Shown piece by piece: positions 54,966 through 64,000 of a DNA stretch of 64,000 nucleotides. The stretch is from contig JAHBBC010000004.1 in assembly GCA_019915015.1 (NCBI GenBank), positions 1,674,001-1,738,000 on the forward strand, written 5' to 3'. The notes beneath the pieces are model-generated. The model searched no databases. It saw nothing but the letters and a program-made list of their open reading frames with translations, and was not told where the DNA came from. This DNA is from Auriscalpium vulgare. Lineage: Eukaryota > Basidiomycota > Agaricomycetes > Russulales > Auriscalpiaceae. The first letter of the stretch is position 1, and every line of letters starts with the position of its first letter. Made by a program: the position numbers and the translations under genes.

Positions 54966-57900
54966 CTACTCATGCTCAGATGGCGTCCGTGCAGGCGCCT
55001 CCGTCTCAGCCTCACCGCCCTCTGCAGGCGGTTCGGCATCGACGTTGGGAGGAACCACGTCCTTCGCGGGCGTCGCCGGTGGCGGCGCCTCCTCCCCGCC
55101 GTCCTCCCCGCCAACGCCAACGTGCAGCCCAGCGTCCGCCGGAGGAACGGGCTTCTCTAGCGGCGTCGGCGGGAGCGAGTCCTCCGAGCGGGCGTGCGCG
55201 CTGCCGTTCCCCTGGCGTTCCGCGAGCGCCGGTGGTTCAGGCGCAGGCGCAGGCGTTTGGCTCGGCGCGGGCGTCGTCGCGCCGCTCTGCAGCGCAAGGC
55301 TTGTCGTGCTGTCCGCCAGCACCGCCAGCCCGTTCCCGTTCCCGTTTCCGTTCCCGTTCCCGTTCCCGAGCCCGTTCACCGGCGCAGGCGAGAGCGGGCG
55401 CCCCTCGCGCTTCTCCGGCACCGTCGGCGGGGCGGCCCCCTGCTCAGGGACCGCGAGGTGGGCCTGCGCGGCCCCGCGCGAGAGCATGCCCTTGATGCGC
55501 GCGTTGTCGAACAGCGAGCCGCGCTTCTGCGGCGGCGCGGGGCGCGGCGACGCGAGCGGAATGTCCGGCGCGGGCATCGGCAGCGGCGAGCTCGGGCGCG
55601 ACGCGGTGCCCGCGACGCGCTTGTCGGAGACGACAGTCTCGAGCATCGCGGTGGGCGCGCCGACAGACTTGAGCGCGGAGAACTTGACGTTGAGGAACTG
55701 CGCGTCGGCGAGGAGTCTGTCAGGGGTCAGTCAGAGAGTGTGGGGTAGGATGGGAGGCGGCGAACCTGGTCTTCGCCTCGAGAGACGGGAGCTCGATTTT
55801 CATGTATTCTTCCGAGAGGCGGTGGTTGATAGCCGCGAAGACCTGCGACATGACGTACTGACGCACACCAGTTCAGCACACACGGTCTTTTGCCAGACAT
55901 ATTGGCGTACCTCGACAACCGCACTCGCTAGATAACGCGACAGCACTTTGTGGAGCGTCACCGTCTCCTTGACAAGCAACTCCATGTAGTCATTGGGGCT
56001 TGGCTTGACCGGCGGGACGTCCCATTTGATAGCATGCAGCGACTTGATGTGCGCGGACAGGCGGTCGCCCATGATCGCGATGAGCTTCGAGTGGATCTCG
56101 TTCTGGTGCTCCTGGTAGTCGCGCTTGAGCTTGTCGAACTCGACGAGCATAACGGCCTGCTTCGAATTGAGATGCCGCCGAAACGTCTCGCGCACGTACG
56201 GGATCAGCGCGATCATGATCGACAGCGACTGCGACGCCAGCGCTGGGATGCTCGTTAGGGCTGCGCTCGCGATGGGAGTGGAGAGACGCACAGAGATGCT
56301 TTGCGGTGATGTTCTTGAGGCCTGCACTGCGCATCGCTCCGGCGCCAAGAACGACCTGGCACGTCCGCGAGTTGAACGCCTTGAGGAACTCGATCACGCG
56401 GCTCATAGTGTCCGTCGTGAGCAGGCTAAGATTCACAATGACCTTCAGGTAGTCGGTCAATAGGATCAGCGTTTCCTGCGTTGCCGAGACCGCAAAGTAC
56501 GCGCGCTCCTCGACGCGGAGGTGTTTCGAGGTCGACGAGGACGACCCGTTCGATTGGGGCCTTGGCCGAGGAGACGTCGCACGGGGCGAGAGGGACCCGC
56601 CGTTTGGAGAGCTAGGTGGGGGCAATGGTGACGATGGTGCATGAAGGGACGCGGAGGTCGGCCGGGGGGATGGCAATGGGGCGGAAGCAACCGGCGCGGT
56701 GAGGATGAGCGCGAACTCGTGCGGGTCGTGCACGGCCGCGTCCACCACGAGGTTAACGACGCGCTGTAATGCCGAGGGCACGTCGGCAGGGGACCATTGC
56801 TCGTCCTCCACGAGCTTCGCTGAGAGTGATATTCGGGACTGATGGAAGGTCTGCAGAAACACCTTGGCCTATGCCCCCGGAGAAATTGATGTCCTAATGA
56901 GCAAGGAACAATGCTGCACATAAGGCAGTGATACGCACCTGGCTCACAGCAACACCGCGCAGTCCAACAATCATGCGCCGGCATATGACCTCGCAACGCA
57001 CGACAAAGCTCCAGCTTTCATTGAAGAGCTCGACAAATTCCCCGAGCTCGAGCTTTGGGTGCTGCTCAGCGCGCGAGGAGAGCACCTTCGACGTCAGAAC
57101 ATTTGCGAGCTCTGCGGAAGACGCAAGGATGTCGAAGAGCGTGTCGTTGACGGCAGTAAGGTCTGCAGGTGAGCTCGGCGGCCTAAAACGAATGAGCGAA
57201 GGTATCAAGACCACATGCGCGGCCGCCTGCTTACCTCAGCCCTTCAACGACTTCCGCGAGGATGATATTCATAGCCTGGAGGCCCTCAATACAAGTGAGA
57301 AGACTCTTGATGATCGAGCGCAGGACCTCCATGAACTCTTGGTGACTCATCCCGCGCAACTGCGTGATCCATCTAAGACACTGTTTAGAGGGGAGGTTGG
57401 CATATACACAGCGCGCATACTCACGGTGGCTCAGGCGTGCCTTTCTTAGCCTCGTACTCTGGTTCGAAAGAAGATACATGCTGAATCGCATGTCAGTACG
57501 CATGCCTAAGACAGCGAGCGAATACGCACCCGCCTGATAACACCCTTCACTTCACTCAGCACCACGCCTCTCCACTCTGACACTGCCTCGCGCAGTGTTC
57601 GCGTCCTCGCCAAGCCTTGTATGAGGGGTCGTAACCGGTCGCGCAAGCCAGCGTCTGAATCTGCGCGTGAGTGCTCAGGCGAGCCGTGGACGCGCTCGAC
57701 CAAATCGACCTTGAGTACCGCGACGAGATCGGTTGTGAGGGAAGAGGCGATCTCCAGGGTCAGGGTTTGCAGCTGCTCAGGCAACGCAGCGAACGCCGTG
57801 AGCGACATTAGCCGCACCGGGGGACTCGGCTTGGACGCTCCAGACGGTTGCTCTTCCTCCGCGACCGACGCAAGAGCCGTCTGCGGGGGCTGGGGCGGCG

Positions 57901-59034
57901 GTATTGACGGGCCGTCCCACATCGCACGGAGGTCGTCGACGACGTTGAGCGCCTCGCCCCACTGGCCCGCGCCAACCAAGTTGCGGGCGACGCCAACCAT
58001 GTCGACGACGCCCGCGACGACGCGCACGCCGTCGCGCACCTGGCGAATGTGCGCGCGGCGCGCCTCCTTGCGCACGCCGTGCAGTCCGCGCATGGCGCCT
58101 TGGGTGTCGACGTCCTGCAGCTGCGCGCGCAGGGACTGTATGCGTGCGAGGCAGCGCGCGGACTCGGCCTGGAGGTCCTGGAGGTTCGTGAGGGCGGCGA
58201 AGAAAGGCGTCGCACGCCGTGCAATTTCGTGCACGAGGTGCTGCTCGAGGGTGTCCGCATGGTGGGAGAGCTTCTCAAGGAGGGGAAGCGAATGAGCGAG
58301 GGTAGAGGGGTCTTGGAGGGTGATGGGGGACGTTGGCGAGGAGGAAGAGGAGGAGGAGGAAGCGGTCTCGGTAACCAGGTTGAACGTCCGCGGGTCGCCA
58401 ATGTCGAAGTTGGAGGCGAAGAAAACCTCCGGGATCGAGGAGAGCGGGGGAAGCGACCGGATTGCTCGTCGAACACGCGGGGTGCCCGGCTCCACGTCGA
58501 ACTCGGTATTGGAGGACTCACTGAGCTGTGCAGCGCCTGCACGCCCAAGCTCTGCGCTCCTCTGAAAGCGCTGCCACTCGGGCGAGATCGCACTGAGGTA
58601 GGGATCAAAGTCCTTGCGGCGCACGCGCGGCAGGTCGGCGGGGGGCACGGAGGGCACGGACGCGTGTGCCTTGGGCGGTGCAGACTTCTTGTGCGGGTTG
58701 TTCACGACGGTAGAAATCGCTACACAGAGTGAGCTCGCATGGTTATGTCGCATACATGGGACCACGCACCATGAAAACCATGCTTCGCGCTGCTCCATTG
58801 CGCAGGAATTGCGCTGGGTGCAGAGGACGTGGAGGCGCCGTATATGTCGATGCGAGGCGTCGCGGCAAAGTAGTCACCTCTGCCCTCCGTGGCCTCGGAG
58901 ACGCTGCCCGGGCCTGGACGTCGCGTCGATGCGTCCCAGTTGAATCTGTAAGCCGCTGGGCGGGCGGTGACAATGTCCGGCAGCGGGCCCACGGGGCTTG
59001 CTGGCCTCGAAGGGTTTGACGTGTAGTCGGACAT
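54966..59034 (-). CDS. VPS54: Vps54, GARP tethering-complex subunit
   Basis: Subunit of the Golgi-associated retrograde protein complex, which tethers endosome-derived vesicles at the trans-Golgi. Exon 1 starts at 59034 (MSDYTSNPSRPASPVGPLPD) and joins AISTVVNNPHKKSAPPKAHA. Next comes FDPYLSAISPEWQRFQRSAE, then the coiled-coil region LLEKLSHHADTLEQHLVHEI and ALTNLQDLQAESARCLARIQ, LVGAGQWGEALNVVDDL, and small exons near 57.5-56.9 kb. The Vps54-like C-terminal domain follows: RVEERAYFAVSATQETLILL, GLKNITAKHLALASQSLSIM, KLIAIMGDRLSAHIKSLHAI, ETVTLHKVLSRYLASAVVEY and INHRLSEEYMKIELPSLEAK. The last exon is a fungal extension rich in Pro/Ala/Glu with a (GN)n run (55330-55375). A conserved housekeeping gene. 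Exon edges were not all fixed by hand. Confidence 0.93.
55325..55376 (-). repeat. Hexanucleotide repeat encoding a Gly-Asn run in Vps54
   Basis: Repeated CCCGTT units (plus strand), minus-strand product GNGNGNGN. Likely length-polymorphic. Confidence 0.8.
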
Positions 59035-60139
59035 GGATCGGTGGAGGGTCTTTATGAATGGGAAAACATGCGGCTCATACACTGACGGAGGCGACGAGCG
59101 AGGGTCGGTCGTCGGACTCGTTGTCGGTGGTGGCGGTGAGCTGTTCGTGAACGTGGGAAACCTCGGCTTGAGCCTCAGCGCGCGTCGACGGCGCCGGGCG
59201 GTCGACGTTGACGACGCTGACAGTGACCATCTCCGATTCCTCGTCGTCGCTGAATCGCACGTTGAATGTCTATGACAACTTGAGCTCCAACACCTCGGAC
59301 TTTCGCCCACCGGCAAGCATATTTGCTTGCTTGATGCTCGCTTATGATCTGGACTCGGCCTCAAGCTCCTAGACCCGTCGCAAACGCATTTCCGACTTCT
59401 ATGTCAAGCTGCTGTCAAGACAGTATCTACGTCAGTCTCTTATATTTTGCTGTACTTACCAATGTTCTAACGATCTCGTACGCGTCATGCATATGCCACG
59501 CAAACCTGGTAGGCAGCTGCAGCCTATTGGACTGTCATGACTTTGCGCCCATATGGCCACACATCGCCCGACGCTCTCACTTTTTGCCCTCCTCACTGAT
59601 CACCTCGCATCAAGTACTTGCTGTCACTGGAGGGAGGTACAACTTCCTACGCTGGTAACGACGCTCCGAGACTTCTACGCGTGAACGTCGGGAAGGCGTC
59701 ATATTTCCCGACATGTCGGGGCTCAGCAATCCTCAGTCAATTGACTTCTATGGTGTCGACTCTATAGTGGCCACTTGGGGATAATGTGCAATCTACTTTC
59801 TGATACTCGACTCTATTCGTGCGGACAGGATATCAGCGACGCGTGATCGCTCGCTGCTCTCCAGAGCTCTCCAGAGTCCAGACTCTAGCTGAGCGTCCAT
59901 GCTTGCAGCTTAGTGAACCTGTCTAAATCAAGCCAATCTCGAGTCGGCCTCCGATTTTCCAGGACTGTCTTGCACCGCCCAATGTCGCGGTCACTTTCCC
60001 ACGGTTACTTGTCCGGCCATCATGATGCGCCTCTTCCATCACTTGGACTCGTGCGTGCGTGCGTGAGTCTCCTAGCCCAACAAACTCATTCAGTCCTACC
60101 CTGAAAGACGTGTCTCACAATCATCTTCCTGCCAAAGCA
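59035..60139. other. Upstream region of VPS54; intergenic
   Basis: A minus-strand frame at 59075-59260 (starts MRFSDDEESEMVTVSVVNV) ends 40 bp before the VPS54 start and could be a leader ORF. The rest shows only short matches to the 53-54 kb flanks (GTGGCCACTTGGGG at about 59769). Confidence 0.4.
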
Positions 60140-60223
60140 AATCTAAGCTGGGTGCTTTCGGTCTCTCAAGTACTCGCCATCGAAGGGCGTGCCGTACGAC
60201 GTGCCATTCGAATGGTATAAAGA
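60140..60223 (+). promoter_or_regulatory. Conserved promoter of the secreted repeat family (60-kb copy)
   Basis: GCTGGGTGCTTTCGGTCTCT, CAAGTACTCGCCATCGAAGG, then TATAAAGA at 60216-60223. This is the same block as upstream of the 21, 53 and 54 kb genes, in the orientation of this plus-strand gene. About 80 bp from TATA to ATG. Confidence 0.75.
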
Positions 60224-60298
60224 CTATCCGACAAGGTTGAACTCCTCATTATCACTCGTATTTTTCTTTGTATCTCCCCATCCCCATCACTATCATTC

Positions 60299-61103
60299 AT
60301 GACTTATTTTACTCGCCTTCTCGTGGCCTTCGTTGCCATTACTGCCACCGCCGCTTTGCCTGTGCAGGAGCGCGCCGCGGATGGCTCCGTCATGCTCGCA
60401 GCCAGAGGATGCGTATGTCGACCCTTCAGGCTTCGCGTTCTCCGCTGATTCTTACACAATTCTCTACAGGGTGCGGGCGGTGAATGCATTGCTGCGCGTC
60501 ACGCCGAGGGCCTCGCCCTAGAATTGAGGTACGGGCGACTACCCGAGTCGCAGACTAGCACTCATTGCGCTTGCTATTAGGTCCGAGCCGGTCGCCGTGC
60601 GCACTCCCGAGAAGAAGAAGAAGGAGAAGGCCGTTGCTGAGATCACTTCAGCTATCAACGCGATCACTGGCCACGCCAGGTCCGAGTCGGTGGCCGCGCG
60701 CACTCCCGAGAAGAAGAAGAAGGAGAAGGCCGTCGCTGAGATCACCTCAGCTATCAACTCGATCACTGGGCACGCGAGGTCCGACGCGGTGTCCGCGCGC
60801 ACTCCCGAGCACAAGAAGAAGGAGAAGGCGCTCGCTGAGATCCACGCAGCTATCAACGCGATCACTGGGCACGCCAGGTCCGAGGCGGTAGCCGCGCGCA
60901 CTCCTGAGCACAAGAAGAAGGAGAAGGCGCTCGCTGAGATCCACGCAGCTATCAACGCGATCACTGGGCACGCGAGGTCCGAGCCGGTGGCCGCGCGCAC
61001 TCCGGAGAAGAAGAAGAAGGCGAAGGCCATCGCAGAGATAACTTCTGCCATCAACGCAATCACTGGTAGTGTCAAGTCAGGCGGTGGGTCGGACAGCAGC
61101 TGA
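60299..61103 (+). CDS. Secreted protein of five cationic 33-residue repeats
   Basis: Exons 60299-60412, 60470-60528 and 60581-61103; 231 residues. It has a signal peptide (MTYFTRLLVAFVAITATAAL) followed by PVQER and LAARGC; exon 1 is 38 codons, as in the split gene at 21 kb. Exon 3 encodes five head-to-tail 33-residue units of the form SE(P/S/A)VAARTPE, (K/H)KKKEKA and (V/L)AEI(T/H)(S/A)AINAITGHAR, then a GGGSDSS end. Each unit has a strongly basic half and an amphipathic, helix-like half, and the units end in HAR. This looks like either a repeat scaffold or a precursor of several similar cationic peptides; neither is shown by sequence alone. Codons differ between units, so they are under some constraint or of some age. 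Confidence 0.82.
60581..61079 (+). repeat. 99-bp coding tandem repeat, five units
   Basis: Period 99 bp (33 codons) across exon 3 of the secreted gene, each unit with a GAAGAAG/CACAAG-rich part and an ATCAACGCGATCACTGG core. Confidence 0.85.
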
Positions 61104-64000
61104 GGAGGGCTGGGAGAGAGCAGCGGCACCGCTGTAAACGGAGACGTTCATTGGTATTCAGTACATCTGTCTACTGTCCATTCTTTTAATCAACTCGTTC
61201 CTTGCCTGTGATCGTGCGTTCTGGGAACCTCTATATCAAGGTACGTTGCGTTGGCTTCGTGAGTCGGCGAGCACTTGCGCTCCTCAGGTCACCGGTAGTT
61301 ATGGCTGGCGTGAAGGGGGTCGCGGCATACGCGTTTGTGGCGTTCGAGAATTGCATCCCCCGCAATCACGTTTGGTTGATGTCGCATCGTCACGAACGGT
61401 TCGGACTCCAAGGAGTTGCGCGCTGTTATACAGATGCTTCTGGGCTTGCGAAGGCTGAGAATTTTTCTTCATCCTCGGGGAAACTGGTACACGCGCTGAC
61501 AGTTCGCGACACATGTCCACGTCTCCAACGGCGGAAGGTCAGCAACGAGGCTATGTTAGAATTGTCTCAGAGTCATGATGCCTCCCCGAGCTTTCCTGAT
61601 CCCCGGAGTATGATGCACGCCCTGGGACCTTACGCCCACAGAGGTGGCGCCGGAGGGGCGAATGGTGACTGGCGCTTTCGAGACCAGCAGCTGTCACTCG
61701 CTTGACTGTGGTACACGTACACGTCCCTCAAACTTTCATCACATTTTTGGCGAGCTAAACAAACGTCGCCACATGCCCCAAGAGACCCCACCGACGGAAT
61801 CCGTGAGAGAAGATCCATACGCCACCGTCAAAGACGTGGGCAGGACGTGCTGTCGTTGGACCCAAGTACCGCTCAAAACCGTCCGACACTGCACGATTGC
61901 GCGCATAATGACTGCCCATCGACTTGCGTCTGCGAGCACCGATGCTGTGCTCAGCACGAATCGCTCCGCAAACAAATTCTTACCTTGAGCCACCGTCGAG
62001 CACGTAGCGCCTAAAGAGCGCTGCATCGTTGAAACTGTTGCCTCTCACTTGCCGACGGCAGGGTCGAAGGAATCGTTGACAGGATAGGCGTCAACCTACG
62101 TAAGCTCCGAGCAAAATAACATAAAACCCCTAGACCAGAGCATATGCCGCATGCGGCCGCGTTGACGGAAAGCAGGGTCATAAGAACAGGCTGAGAGATC
62201 TAGCATGTCTAGGGAACGATAGGTGCGAAGATTGCGTTGTGATATGGGGCTTGGGACTTGGGAGGAAGCTGCGACTTAGGAAGAGCGGGATGAGGCCAGA
62301 TACTCTATCCGTCTCTGTCGAGTAGCCCGGGGGACGCAACGCCGTAAAGACACGACATAAATCGGTTCCCTGAAGGTAGTGTCCGTTGCCGACCTTGCGC
62401 GGAAGACAGTCGTTCCGCCACTAAGCCCTGAGGGTGCGAATCACATCGGCAACTCAAGAACTCGCCTTGCACTCGAACAACCTGCTCTACCTTGAGATTA
62501 ATCTCGCCCCTTCTCGCCCTTGCGACAAGGTTTCCAAGCATTTGATACCTCCGAAAGACAAATGTTTCCAACCCAGGACGAAATTTCGGGTGCTGTATCT
62601 TGGCTGTAACTCCTGAAAGTCGGAGCGATTTCCATCAATCTGTGCAGAGAAGATGGGAATATTGGTGAGACAAACCGACCGCTCATCTCCGCTCATACAC
62701 AGACAACGCACCGTGCAAATTAATCATGTACTCCTGCGGACGCACGCGCAGCAGAGGTAGCTTAACGAAAATGACCTTGCCGGGACGGGGCGCTCAGTGC
62801 GGCATTTGGTGACCTGGTCTTTCCATGTCAGCCCAGCCTGAGATCCTGTGCTGACGAGACGGACGTTGCCTCGACCATCGCAGTGCATGGTGACCGTGAC
62901 CCTGATCCGATCCTCGCACAGACAGATCTCGTCAGCCGCCATGTGTCGAAGAGTAGACGAAAGTGGGCAGTGTGTAGGCGAGATTCAGACGGGCCGCGTG
63001 TGCGAGACAGGCCGTCCTGCAAGAGCTTGTAGATTTTCCAGAGAGGTGAAGTATGGTGCAGAGCCAATAGGGTCATACTGTTCTAGTCGAGACTGAATGC
63101 ATATAGCTGGACATACGACGCAGCGGTGAGTACGCACTGCGGAGAACGGGGCGTCGGCGGCTGCGTACCATTCAGATCTGCTATTCGGAGATCCCAGCCA
63201 CCGAGCCATAACCGTCGCTCAATATTGAGTATTTGATATGCCGGCTGGTCATCGGCCACCACTTAATTTGACGGGGCAATCGCCGATTTCGACAGCCCGA
63301 TCTCAATGCAAGTCACTATGATTTTGATCGCAAAATGATCCGGTGCTCCAACGGTGCTCTACGAAACTCTGTGAGCTTACACGGAGTCCGCGATTAGAGC
63401 CTCACTTATGTTTTTGGCACAGAAAAGCGCAGCCGCCTTTGGGTGGCGGCGTGCACACGGCGAGCACCTGGCGTGCACGGCGAGCTACATCCCGGAGCGC
63501 TCTCTCCAAGTTCCATGGCTGAGCGACGGATGGATAGTTATTCCATTTCGAAGCTGTAATCCATTCTCTCCACATGAAGGAGCACGGAAGGCGAGGTGAC
63601 GATCGGAGGGGCAGCGTCCAGTAGAGCAGCTGTAAAGACGTGTCTGTCCGCACACTCGGTATCGTGTAATAGCTGGCCGACCTCGGTGCAGTCGTGCACA
63701 AGCAAGAGACAGAGCTCGAGAGCCGGGTCAGCGTGCTGCCGCAGATGCGCGGCGTGTCCAGCGGGCTACGTCAATACAGATCTCATGGAGGTGGTTGACC
63801 CTGCTCAGATCGTCAGTCCGGGAGTTTGTAGAGTTGTCGATTGGACGGAAGACGTACAACTTACAAGTTGGCTCACGAACCAAAATCTCAGAGAATCGAG
63901 CTCTGCATACGCATTGAAAGTTAGCGTCATGAAGTACGGGAGTCCGTGTAGGTATGCGCACAATGTTCCTCCTTGATGACATGGATATATCCCATATCCG
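61104..64000. other. No recognisable gene
   Basis: Open frames exist on both strands (for example 61202-61705 plus, 62724-62942 minus), but none has a family signature, paralogue in the window or convincing exon structure. The minus block 62724-62942 (DRIRVTVTMHCDGRGNVRLV) is the most protein-like. Confidence 0.45.

Noticed and set aside
61202..61705. 167-codon plus-strand frame downstream of the 60-kb secreted gene
   Set aside because: No recognisable motif, no paralogue and no codon or promoter evidence beyond the open frame.

Overview
This is a window from a fungal nuclear genome, almost certainly an agaricomycete (mushroom-forming or wood-decay) basidiomycete. Evidence: GC-rich coding sequence split by many 45-60 bp GT-AG introns, an expanded fungal-type (FunK1) protein kinase family, Plavaka/Tnp2-type transposons carrying a TET/JBP-like dioxygenase, a GPI-anchored cupredoxin, and small secreted proteins. 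Exon models below were built by hand from splice signals, frame continuity and comparison between paralogues inside the window; for most of them the summed exon length is a multiple of three.

Layout. (1) 0.2-2.3 kb, minus: a divergent full-length FunK1 kinase. (2) 4.4-5.6 kb, plus: a short-chain dehydrogenase. (3) 5.9-21.1 kb: one minus-strand gene for a secreted repeat protein has been cut in two by a nest of transposons. The outer element (6394-20467) is flanked by a 7-bp target duplication GCTGAGT. Inside it lie an 11.0-kb autonomous element (8503-19504, target duplication CCTGAGG) with four genes (Plavaka/Tnp2-type transposase, TET/JBP-like dioxygenase and two accessory proteins), and a 0.9-kb element with TA-flanked inverted repeats (7592-8483). 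Removing the outer element and one copy of its target duplication restores a continuous reading frame. (4) 21.5-36.6 kb: a tandem array of five FunK1 genes (two full length, three internally deleted), made in part by a segmental duplication whose junction lies in a duplicated 3' end of the neighbouring cupredoxin gene. (5) 36.9-37.7 kb cupredoxin and 39.2-40.5 kb TLC-domain membrane protein, both minus. (6) 41-52.5 kb: a pair of paralogues of unknown function (41 and 51.5 kb), a small secreted protein (43.5 kb), an Ecl1-type zinc-binding protein (46.7-47.5 kb) and long gene-poor stretches with diverged repeats. (7) 52.7-54.4 kb: two tandem small secreted repeat genes. (8) 55-59 kb: VPS54 (GARP complex), minus. 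(9) 60.3-61.1 kb: a secreted protein made of five cationic 33-residue repeats. (10) 61.1-64 kb: nothing recognisable.

The most striking theme is a dispersed family of small secreted repeat proteins (20.5/6 kb, 52.7 kb, 54.2 kb, 60.3 kb). Members share a signal peptide, intron positions, a GSDSSG-type or AINAITG-type core and a conserved promoter block, yet differ completely in how their internal repeats have expanded. One member has been destroyed by the transposon nest.
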